A DNA stretch of 64,000 nt from Micropterix aruncella (Eukaryota; Arthropoda; Insecta; Lepidoptera; Micropterigidae), in the NCBI GenBank assembly GCA_944548615.1, contig OX155951.1:19440789-19504788 (forward strand), read 5' to 3'. The notes below the pieces were generated by a model. That model ran no database searches. It saw nothing but the letters and a program-made list of their open reading frames with translations, and was not told the DNA's origin. Positions 1 to 11,600 of the stretch are shown in pieces (within the stretch, counting starts at the first letter, position 1; every line of letters begins with the position of its first letter). The translations under genes and the position numbers were made by a program.

Positions 1-109
1 CGAAGCGAAACCGTGGGCATCAGCTAGTACCATATATATTTAATGATTCTGCCTATAATAGTATCAGAGCTCACTTGACTGGTTTTATTTATATTGAAAT
101 TCTTTTCAG

Positions 110-452
110 ATTCTTCTGGCTCAGAACTTCTACACAAACTTCAGCTTGGAACATTCAAAACCAAACGAATACGACACCGACATCGGTCTCGAGTATGACG
201 AGGCGGATTCATACCTCGACTATAAGGCCTTCTTCCTCGACGTTTTGCCCGAGTTTGAAAAATTCGGTGAGGTGGTACAGTTTAAGGTGTGCCGCAATCG
301 GGAGAGACACCTACGCGGCAACACTTACATCGAATATGCCAGAACACGGTCAGCGATCAAAGCACACAGAGCTATGCACACTCGCTGGTACGGAGGGCGG
401 CAGGTGTCTCTTCAGTTTTGTTTAATCTCCTCGTGGAAATCTGCCATATGCG
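110..452 (+). CDS. ZRSR2: ZRSR2/Urp-like U2AF35-related splicing factor, internal exon (UHM domain)
   Basis: Internal coding exon of a U2AF35-related protein, a nuclear factor that recognises 3' splice sites, mainly in minor-class introns. A polypyrimidine acceptor (tcttttcag) ends at 109. The frame opens ILLAQNFYTNFSLEHS and runs to a donor at 453 (cg|gtaaat), phase 1. The 114 codons form most of a U2AF-homology RRM: an acidic stretch (EYDEADSYLDY), the VLPEFEKFGEVVQFKVCRN core, RGNTYIEY (RNP1-like) and the TRWYGGRQ loop typical of this family. It ends with SSWKSAICG, which leads into the second CCCH zinc finger in the next exon at 14742. The first zinc finger and the start codon lie left of the window. 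Assignment to ZRSR2 rather than U2AF1 rests on the longer, more divergent UHM and the RS-poor tail. Confidence 0.85.
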
Positions 453-795
453 GTAAATATTATTGATTTCAATTTTCTTCACTAAAAGCACACGCTTGCT
501 AGTTTGAGCATCTTGAATCACCCACATGAGAGAATAAAATATAGTAGCGAGCATATTAATGAATCAAACATATTTTAGAAAACCACAGTTTATTGGGAAT
601 TTAAATACATTTTCTTTTTAATTAATATTTAATATGCCCTTTTCAGGCTTTAAAAACCATTTTCACTAGTTTTCACATAGATTCTATCAGGCTTGTATAG
701 TTTTTGACATTTTTTTCATTCATATACCATACTTGACTCAATGAACAAATGAGGCTATTTTTTGCTCTGCAATCTATTTTTGCGAGTCTTTGCTT

Positions 796-1441
796 TTTCG
801 CGGCTCTTTCGTGTGTTGAAGAACGTGATAAAAAAAGAACCGCGATAAAAAGTTGTGTAGAAATATATTTATTCCTTTTACAAAATTTGTATACTGATAA
901 CGTGAATCGTGCGCGTAATAAAATTTGTTTCACTCGAATGGTTGACCTAGATTATCTGCTTCTATTTATATCCACGGCCAGCGACCTCGTCTCGCCTGCC
1001 TATCGTTCGCTCGCTCCCCCTCCGCTTGCTCTCCTCTGTCGCGACCGCCCGTCGCGCGTCGCCTCGCAGTCTGCCACCGTGGACGCCCGCGCCAGTGTGG
1101 CGCTCGCCACTGCTCTGTTCGGTCGCGTTTCGCGGTCGCTCCCTGCTCGCCCTCCGGTGCGTATATATATTTCCCGATGCTCGCTTTCAGGACCTTGCCG
1201 CAGTCTGGGAATTTTCTTCCAGCTAATTTCCTTTCCTCCTGTCCCTGTCTGAAAGGTTCCTTTCTCCTTCTCTCTGTCTCTCTCCCTCCATATAGCGTTG
1301 TCTCGCTCGCTCTGTTTATAAACACGACTAGCGTATATACCGGGCTCCGTCGTGCTCCATCGCCATTCTTCTGTTGCCCGTTGCGCTGCACGGACGCCTC
1401 GCCCCTCCACTCTTCCTTCTACTGTTTGTAGCGTCGCTACA
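796..1441 (-). repeat. 3' long terminal repeat
   Basis: The 646 bp LTR at the downstream end of the element (sense strand minus). On the sense strand it starts TGTAGCGACGC and ends GAGCCGCGAAA. It is GC- and pyrimidine-rich and contains several open frames that recur identically at 5451-6096; these are not genes. Confidence 0.9.
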
Positions 1442-1449
1442 TCATTCCC

Positions 1450-3677
1450 CTATTTGGGAGGACGACAGGCCGTCGTGTGCCGCTGCCCGGGAGGTCGAAC
1501 CGTTCTTCCGTATCTGGTCTTGTATTGCTGTGGTCCTTGTTGGTTGTTGTTCGCGGACGCTGCCCACCTGGGCTCCTCCTTGTCTGTCTCCTGCTCGTTC
1601 TTGTTACTGTTTGCCACGCCGTAGCAGGGTTTTAAACGATCAATCGAGATGGTAACTTTGGCTCTGTCCTGTTCAATGTCGAATGTCTTATCTCGCCGCC
1701 TCAAAACCTTATATGGCCCTCTATACGGGTTTTGCAGTGGTCTCTTCACCGTGTCGTCTCTCACAAACACGTGCGTTGCCTCCTTTAGATCTCGATGTAC
1801 GAAAATGTTATTGTGGTGTTCTCGCTCTCTTCGCGGTCTGTGCGCCTCGAATGTCTCTCTCATTTGCTGCACAGTTTCTGGTATCGTTTTTGTAGTTTGT
1901 TTTTCAAAAAAATCTCCTGGGAGCCTGAGTGTTGTCCCGTACAGTAATTCAGCCGGGCTACCCCGTAGTCTTCTTTAATAGCTGCTCGTAATCCCATTAA
2001 TACGGTGGGTACTTCTCTCACCCAATTCGCTGTTTTTAGTCGCGCTCTTAATGCTGCTTTTAGGGATCTATGCCATCTTTCTATCATCCCATTTGCCTGG
2101 GGGTGATACGCTGTGGTATGTATCTTTTTTACTCCCAGTATCTGTGTCAAAGCTGTGAATAATGTGGACTCGAACTGCCTTCCCTGGTCAGTGGTAATCC
2201 GAATCGGTGCTCCGAATCGCGCAATCCATCCTTCGTAGAAGACCTGCGCTACCGTTTCTGCGCTTATATCTTTGACAGGGATACATTCGACCCACTTCGT
2301 TGCCCTGTCGATCATGGTTATGAGATATCGGTACTCTTCTGCTATTCCTAAGGGTCCGACGATGTCTATATGTACGTGTTCCAGCCGTCCTGCCTCCATG
2401 AATGTCCCTATGGGCGCGCGCGTATGTCTATGTACTTTTGCCCGCTGACAAGCGATGCATGTTTTTGCATATTCCGCGCTCTCCTTATTCATCCTTGGCC
2501 AAAAATAACGTTCCGCTACCATTTTTCTTGTCGCTCGGATGCCGGGGTGACTGATGTCGTGTACCAATTTTATTGCCTTTATCCGCAGTGCTGGCGTGAT
2601 GTATGGCCTTGCTTTCTTGGTGGACACTTCGCACCATACTGATTTGTCGCCTTTCTTTTCAAATTTTAAATTTTCTTGTTGCCTTATAGTTTTTAGCTCG
2701 GGATCTTCTGCCTGTTGCGCCGCCAGTTCTTCGTAGTCGAACGTGTTTGGGCAGTCGATTTCTGCTATCCTCGAGAGCGCGTCGGCCACGACGTTTGCTT
2801 TTCCCGGCAGGTACTCTATCGTGCTTGCAAATTGCGAAATATACGACGTATGACGAATTCGCATGGGCGTTTCCGTGATAGAGTCGTCCAATTTCCTGAG
2901 AGCGTGAATTAGTGGCTTGTGATCCGTGAATATCGTCAGCTCACGCCCCTCTACCATCTTCCGAAAGTGTCTCACCGATAGGTAGATTGCCAACAGCTCC
3001 CTATCGTAAGTTGCGTAATTTTGCTGCGCGTGCGACATTGCCTTCGAATAAAATCCTAACGGCGACCATTCTCCACCTTTCTTTTGATGTAATGCCGCTC
3101 CTACGCAGGTATTTGATGCATCTGTCATTATTGCCAATGGTGCATGCGCCGACGGATGCGCTAAAATTACCGCTTCTTCAACGCTATCCCGGCATTTCTC
3201 GAATGCTTCTGTGGTTTCTGCTGTCCATGGAATTGGCGTGCGATCATTCTTTTTTGCTCCTTGTAGGAACTTGTTTAACTTTTCTTGATATTGAGCGGCT
3301 TTCGGGATGCTATTTCTATAGAAATTGATCATTCCTAAGAATCTCCGTAACTGCTGAACGTCTGTTGGTTTTGGGTATTTTTTTATCGCCTCTACCTTGT
3401 CCGCTTTCGGTCGTATTCCAGTAGCATTCACGGTGTATCCTAGGAAGTCTAGCTCGGTTCTTCCTATGTGGCATTTGTCTATGTTGATCGTGATTCCATG
3501 CGCGTCTAATCTCCTGAGCGTTTCTCTTAAGTGTCTTGCGTGAGCTTCTTCATTTTCTGAGGCTATTAAAATGTCGTCGATATACACGAATATGAACGGT
3601 AAGCCCCTCAGTACCTCATCCATAAAACGCTGCATTGTCTGTGCTCCGTTTCGTAGTCCGAAACTCATTCTGCACAT
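1450..3677 (-). pseudogene. pol: pol, second part: RT palm, RNase H and integrase (frame-broken)
   Basis: The main frame runs 3677 to 1860 and begins in RT at CRMSFGLRNGAQ, with the catalytic FVYIDDIL motif. It continues through RNase H (TDASNTCVGAALHQ; FTDHKPL) into integrase with an HHCC zinc-binding region (HDISHPG ... CIACQRAK) and DDE core residues (HIDIVGPL, TTDQGRQF, E in GMIERWHR). At about 1959-1962 a one-base loss shifts the frame; the remaining integrase tail is read at 1872-1450. Together with the extra base at 3710-3717, pol is interrupted twice, so this copy should not make full-length Pol unless the breaks are sequence errors. Confidence 0.85.
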
Positions 3678-3678
3678 T

Positions 3679-4461
3679 TCAAAAAGGCCGAAGGGAGTGG
3701 TGATGGCTGTTTTTTTTCATATCTTCTTCTCTTACCGGTATTTGTGTGTATGCCTTTACCAAATCTAACGATGTGAAAATGGTGTTATTTTCCAGCGAGT
3801 GCGTGAAGTCCTGTAGTCTCGGGATAGTATATCGATCTGGTACGGTGATACTGTTGAGCCTCCTATAGTCTCCACATGGTCGGAATTCCCCATTTGCTTT
3901 GGGGACCAAATGCAGCGGGCTCGCCCATTGGCTCTTCGACGGTCGGCAGACTCCGGCTGCAATCATTTCGTCGAATATCTTCTTTGCCGCTGCGTACCTT
4001 TCTGGATTAAGTGGCCGCGGTCTGGCGAACACCGGTGGACCTTCCGTCTCAATGTGGTGTTCCACCTGGTGTTTCGGTTGTCTCGGTTGAGATGTTGCTG
4101 ATGTAATATTTTGAAACTCGTCGAATATTCTTTGGTAATTCGGCGATTGTTTGATGGCCTGGATGGATAGTGCCCGTGTTTCCGCCGTGCGTGAGTTTGG
4201 CGAGATTAATTTTTTCTGGAATAGGTCGACTAATAGTCGGTGCTTCGCCAAAAAATCTGCTCCTATGATGGGCTGCTGTACATCCGCAATTATGAAGATG
4301 GCCGCCAATGGGTTTTCTAGGCCGATGTTTAGTGTCATCTCCTTTCTTCCGTATGTGGCAATGGTAGTACCGTTGGCCGCTCGCAGCCTGAGGTCAGCTC
4401 TTCTGCCGTTGTCGGATTTCCTTCTTGGAAGGACGCTGACATTTGCGCCAGTATCGACCAA
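3679..4461 (-). CDS. pol: pol, first part: aspartic protease and N-terminal RT
   Basis: The frame contains the retroviral-type aspartic protease signature VDTGANVSVLP at its start; the open frame probably extends upstream into the gag overlap. The linker is followed by the RT fingers (RPLNPERYAAAKKIFDEM, WASPLHLVPK, FRPCGDYRRLN) and TSLDLVKAYTQIPV. The frame ends after EEDMKKN, where 3710-3717 has eight T (eight A on the sense strand). Seven would continue into the RT frame that starts at 3677. Gag and Pol are in different frames, as is usual for this superfamily. Confidence 0.85.
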   Translation of the reverse strand: MVDTGANVSVLPRRKSDNGRRADLRLRAANGTTIATYGRKEMTLNIGLENPLAAIFIIADVQQPIIGADFLAKHRLLVDLFQKKLISPNSRTAETRALSIQAIKQSPNYQRIFDEFQNITSATSQPRQPKHQVEHHIETEGPPVFARPRPLNPERYAAAKKIFDEMIAAGVCRPSKSQWASPLHLVPKANGEFRPCGDYRRLNSITVPDRYTIPRLQDFTHSLENNTIFTSLDLVKAYTQIPVREEDMKKNSHHHSLRPF

Positions 4462-4541
4462 GAAGAGTGCGTTGGTGTTGCGGTCTCGAACGTATAAGCG
4501 GTTTGTGTCGTCGGCGCCAAGTTGATCTACCCCCGGCGCCT

Positions 4542-5330
4542 CTAGTAGTTTTCCGCCTGATTCCTCTGCTTCTTATAGTTGCATGGCTGCTGACACCTCC
4601 TTGCGGCGTCCCCGAAGCGTCTGTGGAAGTAGCAGATGGTTTGTTCATTCTGCCCTGCCGAGCTGCTTCCCGCGTTGTTCCGCTGCAGCTTTGTTATTTG
4701 CTCCGCCAGATCCTTGAGCTGTTTTATTATTGTGGTCATGTGATCATGTGCTTCCGCCCGCGTGTCGACTCGGTTCACTTCTTGCGTTTCCCTCGCCGTT
4801 GATTCCATCATTCGATCAGCTAAATCCGCTAGGACGTCCAGGTTGCTCTCAGTATTTATTGACAAAAACGTCCTGATCGTCGTAGGTAGATGACCGAGCC
4901 ACATCGCTTTAATGGTGTCATCGGGTATCTTTCCTCTGTTGAGCCCTTTCATTCGTCTCATTAACTGCGACGGCTTGTCGCTTCCCAGCTCAGTCTCGTG
5001 GAGTAATTTTTGCAGCTGTTGTGTTTCTGATTCCCCAAAAACGCTGATTAATCGGGTCTTGATCGCTTCGAACTTGTTGTGGGTAGGCGGTTGTAACAGT
5101 AAATCTCCTACCTCCCGCAGCGCCGTCCTGTCTAACTGTGTGATTACACAGCTGAATCGGTCTGCGTCGCTGCATTTCTGTGTTGCGAGCAGGATCTCCA
5201 CGTGTGCGAACCATAGCCGTGGTTCCTGATGCCAGAACGTCGGTATCCTCGAGTTGATGCTCAGCGGCGCGATGTCCTGCATTTGCCTGCTGCTTCCGGC
5301 CGTGTCGCTAGGAATGTCTTCTGTATTCAT
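4542..5330 (-). CDS. gag: gag of the LTR retrotransposon
   Basis: A 262-residue structural protein. Capsid-like helical sequence runs from about residue 30 (PTFWHQEPRLWFAHVEILL, then LDRTALREVGDLL and KPSQLMRRMKGL). The carboxyl end has one zinc knuckle, CYFHRRFGDAARRCQQPC, arranged C-x2-H-x9-C-x3-C instead of the usual C-x2-C-x4-H-x4-C. The start at 5330 lies about 100 bp inside the primer site. This knuckle form and the tRNA-Trp primer agree with the CsRn1 clade. The frame is intact. Confidence 0.85.
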   Translation of the reverse strand: MNTEDIPSDTAGSSRQMQDIAPLSINSRIPTFWHQEPRLWFAHVEILLATQKCSDADRFSCVITQLDRTALREVGDLLLQPPTHNKFEAIKTRLISVFGESETQQLQKLLHETELGSDKPSQLMRRMKGLNRGKIPDDTIKAMWLGHLPTTIRTFLSINTESNLDVLADLADRMMESTARETQEVNRVDTRAEAHDHMTTIIKQLKDLAEQITKLQRNNAGSSSAGQNEQTICYFHRRFGDAARRCQQPCNYKKQRNQAENY

Positions 5331-5430
5331 TTTTCTTTAGGTTGCGGAGATCTTCAGGTTGTCCTGTTGGTCCGTTGAGCGTCTGACGAGTTGTAGACCT
5401 TGTTCGTTAGTCCGATTCAGGCGCGGCGTC

Positions 5431-5449
5431 GATCACGTCGGGGTCACCA
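5431..5449 (-). promoter_or_regulatory. Primer binding site for tRNA-Trp
   Basis: The plus strand reads gatcacgtcggggtcacca, matching the 3' acceptor end of insect tRNA-Trp including CCA. It lies one base from the 5' LTR (starts 5451), the expected position for minus-strand priming. Confidence 0.8.
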
Positions 5450-5450
5450 A

Positions 5451-6096
5451 TTTCGCGGCTCTTTCGTGTGTTGAAGAACGTGATAAAAAAAGAACCGCGA
5501 TAAAAAGTTGTGTAGAAATATATTTATTCCTTTTACAAAATTTGTATACTGATAACGTGAATCGTGCGCGTAATAAAATTTGTTTCACTCGAATGGTTGA
5601 CCTAGATTATCTGCTTCTATTTATATCCACGGCCAGCGACCTCGTCTCGCCTGCCTATCGTTCGCTCGCTCCCCCTCCGCTTGCTCTCCTCTGTCGCGAC
5701 CGCCCGTCGCGCGTCGCCTCGCAGTCTGCCACCGTGGACGCCCGCGCCAGTGTGGCGCTCGCCACTGCTCTGTTCGGTCGCGTTTCGCGGTCGCTCCCTG
5801 CTCGCCCTCCGGTGCGTATATATATTTCCCGATGCTCGCTTTCAGGACCTTGCCGCAGTCTGGGAATTTTCTTCCAGCTAATTTCCTTTCCTCCTGTCCC
5901 TGTCTGAAAGGTTCCTTTCTCCTTCTCTCTGTCTCTCTCCCTCCATATAGCGTTGTCTCGCTCGCTCTGTTTATAAACACGACTAGCGTATATACCGGGC
6001 TCCGTCGTGCTCCATCGCCATTCTTCTGTTGCCCGTTGCGCTGCACGGACGCCTCGCCCCTCCACTCTTCCTTCTACTGTTTGTAGCGTCGCTACA
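5451..6096 (-). repeat. 5' long terminal repeat
   Basis: The 646 bp LTR driving leftward transcription. By eye it is identical to 796-1441 (offset 4655 throughout, with identical translated frames). This implies a recent insertion, because the two LTRs are copied from one template. Confidence 0.9.
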
Positions 6097-6100
6097 GCTT

Positions 6101-6578
6101 CATAGAACTATCGTTCATAGATCTACGGGATTCAGATTCGGAGAGTTTTCCGAGCACTCTAAAACAGCACATTGTTTTTGGCAAAGTATTCCTTCATTTT
6201 ATTGGAATTATGGCAAAGAGCCAAATCTGGTTGAAATATTCCATCTTTCGATGGAAACCTCTTGTTTAACTCCATTATTTATGTTACTGTTTTTATTGTA
6301 CTGTATTTTTTTTTATTGTACTGTTATTATTTTTATTGTACTGTATTAATACTGTAATTATTTTCTTGTACTGGTCGCTATTCATCAATCCTTTAACAGG
6401 AACGAGAGGTACTACGCCGTCGTATGAAAAACAGCCCCAAAACATTGCTTGTCTCGGGGTATTTAAAAAATCAAAAATGTACTTTTGATTCAATTAATAC
6501 GCTCGCTACTCTACATTAAAAAAAATATTGGAAAAGTGCCTCATAAATATGTTAATAAAAAACTGTGTATCCGGTTAA
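6101..6578. other. Spacer with a Tc1-like transposase fragment
   Basis: Between the LTR element and the TTAA element. At about 6495-6360 on the minus strand, a short frame reads RQAMFWGCFSYDGVVPLVP followed by VKGLMNSDQY, the region around the second catalytic aspartate of Tc1/mariner transposases. It then decays into a TTTTATTGTACTG tandem tract (about 6285-6350). I see nothing else. Confidence 0.55.
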
Positions 6579-8370
6579 GACGCGGCCTGACCGCAATAAA
6601 TAATCAGAAACATCACAAAATAGTACAATTTTTGTCCGTTTGGAATGCTACTGCTACCAACGGACAATCGCTGCGCGGCCGCAGACAGGCGCCTGGGGGC
6701 TCGGGAAACATCATCATTTATAAAATGCATAGATAGGACCTTACGCACATACATATATTCGTCCCATAATTGCAGAACTAGCCTAACTCGATTTATTCAA
6801 ATTTGTCAGGAGAGCACTTTTAAACTTTATTCTCCTTCTCTATTCTTCTATTTTCTTTTTATCTTTAATATGAATAATTCTTAAGAGTTGATTTTTTTAT
6901 AGTTTGAATAGTTTATTAAAAGCTTTATTTTTATGAAATTTAATATGCAAAATGTTTATTTTAAATAGCATTTTGTGTAGTTAGGATAATTCTGCTTTAT
7001 TATAACTGATATCAGTACTATCTTATCTGTTGTTCTGCACAGAAATAGAAATGATTTTAGATGAAATTTTCAAATAACAGCTATCCTACCTCATCATTCA
7101 TTCTGCTTATAGAAAATTTATCTATTGAAAATATTTTTTTGTTGATTTCTCAGTTAGGATAATATGGAATTATGATAAATTATTAAAAAAATGCAATATA
7201 AAAAATATTATTGTTAAAAATATTACACATTCTGAAAAGATCTGAAAGTTGAAAATAAAACCCGCTTTTTGACGGTAACCTTGGCCTCAACGAAAAAAAG
7301 TAATATGTAACTTTCAACTCAATTTCTCATATTGAACAATATTCAGTACACAAAATCTTATACCAAAATACCACGACAACACCATATTGCTAAATCTACT
7401 TCTAATTGAAGTGATTTTTCTTTTTACGGATATAAAAAAAATACTGCCACCGTGGCATTTAACACATTATTAGTAGATATATGGGTTTTGTAACACCCAT
7501 TTCCTAGAGCAGGTATAATTATGTAGACCGTGCCTCTTTTTTGTTTGTTTAACGATCATCGAAAGGACAGTCACTCCATTAGTATCGCACTTGAATTACA
7601 GCGGTTTTTAAGGGGCACCTTCCTAGTATGGATATTTTATGAGTTAAAAATATCACATAAGGTGACTATTAGTGCCAAAAGATTATCTTCTAGCCCGGGC
7701 ATCAAAAAAGACTTGAAAAAGACTGTTAACACAATGTACAAGACAGTAGAAGGATCAGTAAAATAACAGCAAAAGAGTCAGTTTTTCTTTATTGTATACG
7801 TTAATATGACTCATTGAGGAGGAAATAACGGTATCCATTGCCTTAAACGCTTACACTTAATTTGTGGTGCATATTTAAAAACAACAATATATAAAATCCG
7901 TAAACTAAGAATTTTAAGCAATATGAAGTCACACGAAATCACTGATCAATGATAGCGTTTAAGTCCGGATAGGAAACCTCCAAAAAACGACCGGAGATAC
8001 CGTAATTATAATATTATCTTTAATAATATCCTAATTTACATAAGTATCATAAGCATATACATAAAAAAAATATGATGACTCAGATGAAAAACACCGTCCA
8101 GAAATCAGCTTGGCCATGCACCCCGCCCGAGTGGTATGTCGGTAGGTATATGGAAAAAATGTGAAAAAAGAATGTTAAAAACAGAAAACATCGAAAAAAC
8201 ATATTGCGGCGCCGGTTAAGATATTCGTAAGAATTTATAATGTGGTATCTCTCTGGGGCATGAAACGGGATTTTCTTTAACCGACTATTCCGGGTAAAAG
8301 GCATGTTTGATAGAAATCCACAAGCCGTTGCTTCATCTTAGTTTCCCAAAAACTATTGCCTATCGTAGCA

Positions 8371-8577
8371 CTTTTTCGCCTAAAATTCACATACAACTAT
8401 CGTAGCACTATTCACACATTCACATAGCACTATCATGCACTATTCACATATCACTATTCACATAGCACCATACACTATTCACATAGCACATAGCACTATT
8501 CACATAGCACATAGCAATACACGTAACAGTATTCACATAGCACTATCATACACTATACACATATTATCATGCACTAT
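8371..8577. repeat. Degenerate minisatellite (cactattcacatag)n
   Basis: About 200 bp of imperfect 14-18 bp units built from cactattcacatagca and variants such as catcactatcatgca. It lies just downstream of the stop codon of the transposase-nuclease gene, inside the TTAA element. Confidence 0.8.
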
Positions 8578-8613
8578 TGATATTTTTTTATTGCTTATTT
8601 TGTGGAGATTTTT

Positions 8614-11600
8614 TTAAAACTCGGAATAATCTAATACTCTTGGCTGAATGTTCTTAAATTGTGTCGGCGTATGCGGCGAATTATTTAGTGGTGCTAGCGG
8701 TGGTGATTGTGTTGATCGCATTGGTGATAGAAGTGGTAGCGGTGCCGCTGTTGGTATACTGAAACAGTTGCGTATCGGCATTCCACGCATATGTCTGGAG
8801 TCCAATATTTCTGGGAGAATACTTTGCATATAAAAGTCGACAATTTTTTTTTCCATTTTTTCTGTCCAGATATCGTCCTCCCTTTCAATGTACTCTGTTT
8901 TGAAGTCTTGGCCTTGGCCACCCCATATTGCAAAAAGACATTTTTGTCTATTTGAGACATGGAGTTGGCCTTGGACTTGGTAAAACCAGTTGCTGTTACG
9001 ATTTAATTTGTATGTATCCTTTTTTTTATCATATTTGTATATTTGAATTTTGTTTTCTTTAATCGCCTGTTCTATGCCTTTTTTAAATGCCATTACAGGA
9101 CACTTAACCTCAACAATTGTATCCTCTCCGATAATTCCGTCCGGTGTTGCTCCAATAAATGCATACTTTCTGTCAACGAATAGCCCACAGGGTTCAATTA
9201 TAATTTTTTCTTGCTGCTCTAACTGTTGCAGGGCTAATTTTTCGTTTTCTACACCGTGAGCAATAGATGCTACGTGCGAAATATTTTCAGAGTATAATAC
9301 ATTTTTTACTAGATTGGCACTACTCGTATTTTGGCGCTTTTTTATTATTTTTCCGAAATTAGACGCAGTGACCATATTTTTTCGTAGCTCCAACCATTCA
9401 CTGCAGTCGCGTTGTAACTTGGTTTCCTTTTCAATTCGTTCTTTATCGCTGGTCAACACAGCTAAATTTTCAAGAAAATCTTTCTTTGCTCTTTCCAATA
9501 CTTCTGGTATCATATCCGGGGCAGCACTATTAGCACCATAGTCATTTTTTGTTTGGTTAATTTTATGTAGCCTGTTCTTTTTATGTGGATTGTTTCGGTT
9601 CCATAGTCTTTTGTTATATCGTCTTAATTCCATCTTTTTTAAAACACCTTTTGGACTTTTACCCAAGATTTTTTTTTGAATAGTGTACCTAGGCAGCTTG
9701 TTATTAAAAGCAACAACAGCCGCAGCACACCGTCCTTGGTAAGCTCGTCTCATGGAAAAATTTACACGTTTCCCACCAACAATCTTGGCAATTATGCTAT
9801 TAAAACGTTCAGCCGTGTTGGTGTCGGCATCTTCTACTAAGCTTTGAGATTTGGAAGCTACAGTGCCTATTATTACTTTCAATCTAAACCAAAACGTTGA
9901 ATTTTGAACTTCCATGGCACTCATCAAAGACTTTTCTGTCTGGCAGTAATAATTTTTACATCTTCTGTGATCTCCAAAAGCATGTAACAGGGAATTTTGT
10001 ACATCAGCGTGTAAAATCTGTATTGCCTGCATTTTTGTAATGTTTCCTTCTTGTATTAATATGCGTTGTTCTTTTATTGAGCAAATTACCACCTTTCTAA
10101 CAGTCATGACTTTTTTGTCACTTAATAATTTTCTGAATTTTAAGGGGTATTTTATTTCTTTTGAGACTGCTCGTAATTTATTACACAAATTACGGAGTAT
10201 GTGGTTCCGGCATTCAATTTTTACCACAGTCGTGTTTGGGTATGGATTCTGTGCTAAAATTTTGGCATAGGTTGCCGAGTCACCATCTGCAATTAGCCTC
10301 CCATAAATGATGTTATACATTTCTATCGAATGCCGAAAACCATCACATATTATTTCAGCTTCCATCCCCGAAGAAGATCCTTCGTAATTTTTATAGCAGA
10401 TATGATATTTTGGGACGGTGTTTTTGTTATGTGCACGTGCGCAAATAACACAGTATTTATTTTTCACGGCCATAAACAAAACTTCTCCAAATTTACGACC
10501 AATAATTACTGCAGCTCCAGATAAAGCCCTATAGTTACTTCCATAGGACCTTGCACTCCAACACCCGTCAGCGTATACATCAATTATCGGTATTCCATCT
10601 TTGACTCTTCCCTCAGCGATGGCAGCCTGGCGTTCACGCTCTGCAGCAGCATCCATTTCCTCTACAGCCGTCGACTCCCACTCATCGAATACTTTATCTT
10701 GCGTTTTAGCAAAGAACCTTTCTGAAAATATAGGTACATTCATAGATGACGATATCTCTTCAAATTGCGAATAGGCTATTCCTGAAGATACTATTCCTAT
10801 TACAGCACCAACATTTGTCTCGACATTTTCAGTACATGCAGGATTGTCAGAGTTAATAAAAAAAACCAAGCCACACATGTCGCACTTAAATTTAAACTTT
10901 GATATTAATCCGATTCTCTTTTCTCCCACAAAACTCAGACATTGAATACCACAGTTAAAAAGACTGCTGTGTTTTGAAATATCTTTAAGCTTAGTAAAAA
11001 AGTACAATATATTTACGATTCTCCTTCCGTCAACAGATGTGTAGTCATGTTCTTGTTCTGGTTCAATCCCGTAATATGTTTCACCAGCCGGATTTCTATA
11101 AAAAAGGATTTTCTGCTTGAGGAAATTATGAAAAAAAAACATAGAAAGACAAACTGACAGATATGATAATTTAAAAATAACGTATACCACCATCCTGACG
11201 ATAATAGTCAAGGAAAACATGTGCTAGGCAATTACAATAAACCATAGAATACAAGCAGCCGTCTTTTCGTCAGCCAGCCAAGCCATGATTCAAGTAAATA
11301 TACGTAAATATATAAAAATATCCGCCAAGTACGGCACCACGTACGGTCTCAACAACTTGCCGGATTTCTGATTTGAAGTGGTGATCCAACTGGTTCCGAT
11401 ATTTTTGGGAACCAACATCACATCACATCACAATCATATTTTGTCGTTATTTGCTCATAAATACGCCATGGATTGACTAGGCACTTGTCTAGTATGTCCG
11501 GTAATACACATAATAGTTCATATCTTCGAAACTACTAAACCGATTTTGATGAATCTTACTAAATAGACTAAACATAATATGGTATCTCACAAAATGATTG

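Larger units (their letters stand above)
796..6096 (-). mobile_element. Ty3/gypsy LTR retrotransposon, CsRn1/Kabuki-like, young copy
   Basis: A full-length 5.3 kb element transcribed leftwards. It has two 646 bp LTRs (796-1441 and 5451-6096) that read as identical, flanked by the 4 bp target duplication gctt (792-795 and 6097-6100). Just inside the 5' LTR, 5431-5449 reads gatcacgtcggggtcacca, which is the 3' end of insect tRNA-Trp, so the sense strand carries a tRNA-Trp primer binding site. The purine tract next to the 3' LTR is at about 1442-1456 (AATAGGGGAATGA on the sense strand). Order is gag, protease, RT, RNase H, integrase with no envelope gene. The tRNA-Trp primer and the CHCC Gag knuckle are, from what I know of the family, marks of the CsRn1 clade. 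It sits antisense in the ZRSR2 intron. Confidence 0.9.

Noticed and set aside
966..1410. Arg-rich frames of 136-141 codons inside the LTRs
   Set aside because: They recur identically at 5621-6065 because the LTRs are identical; regulatory LTR sequence, not genes.
8371..8577. Possible CRISPR-like array
   Set aside because: Units are 14-18 bp, directly adjacent and degenerate, without unique spacers, in a eukaryotic genome; a minisatellite.
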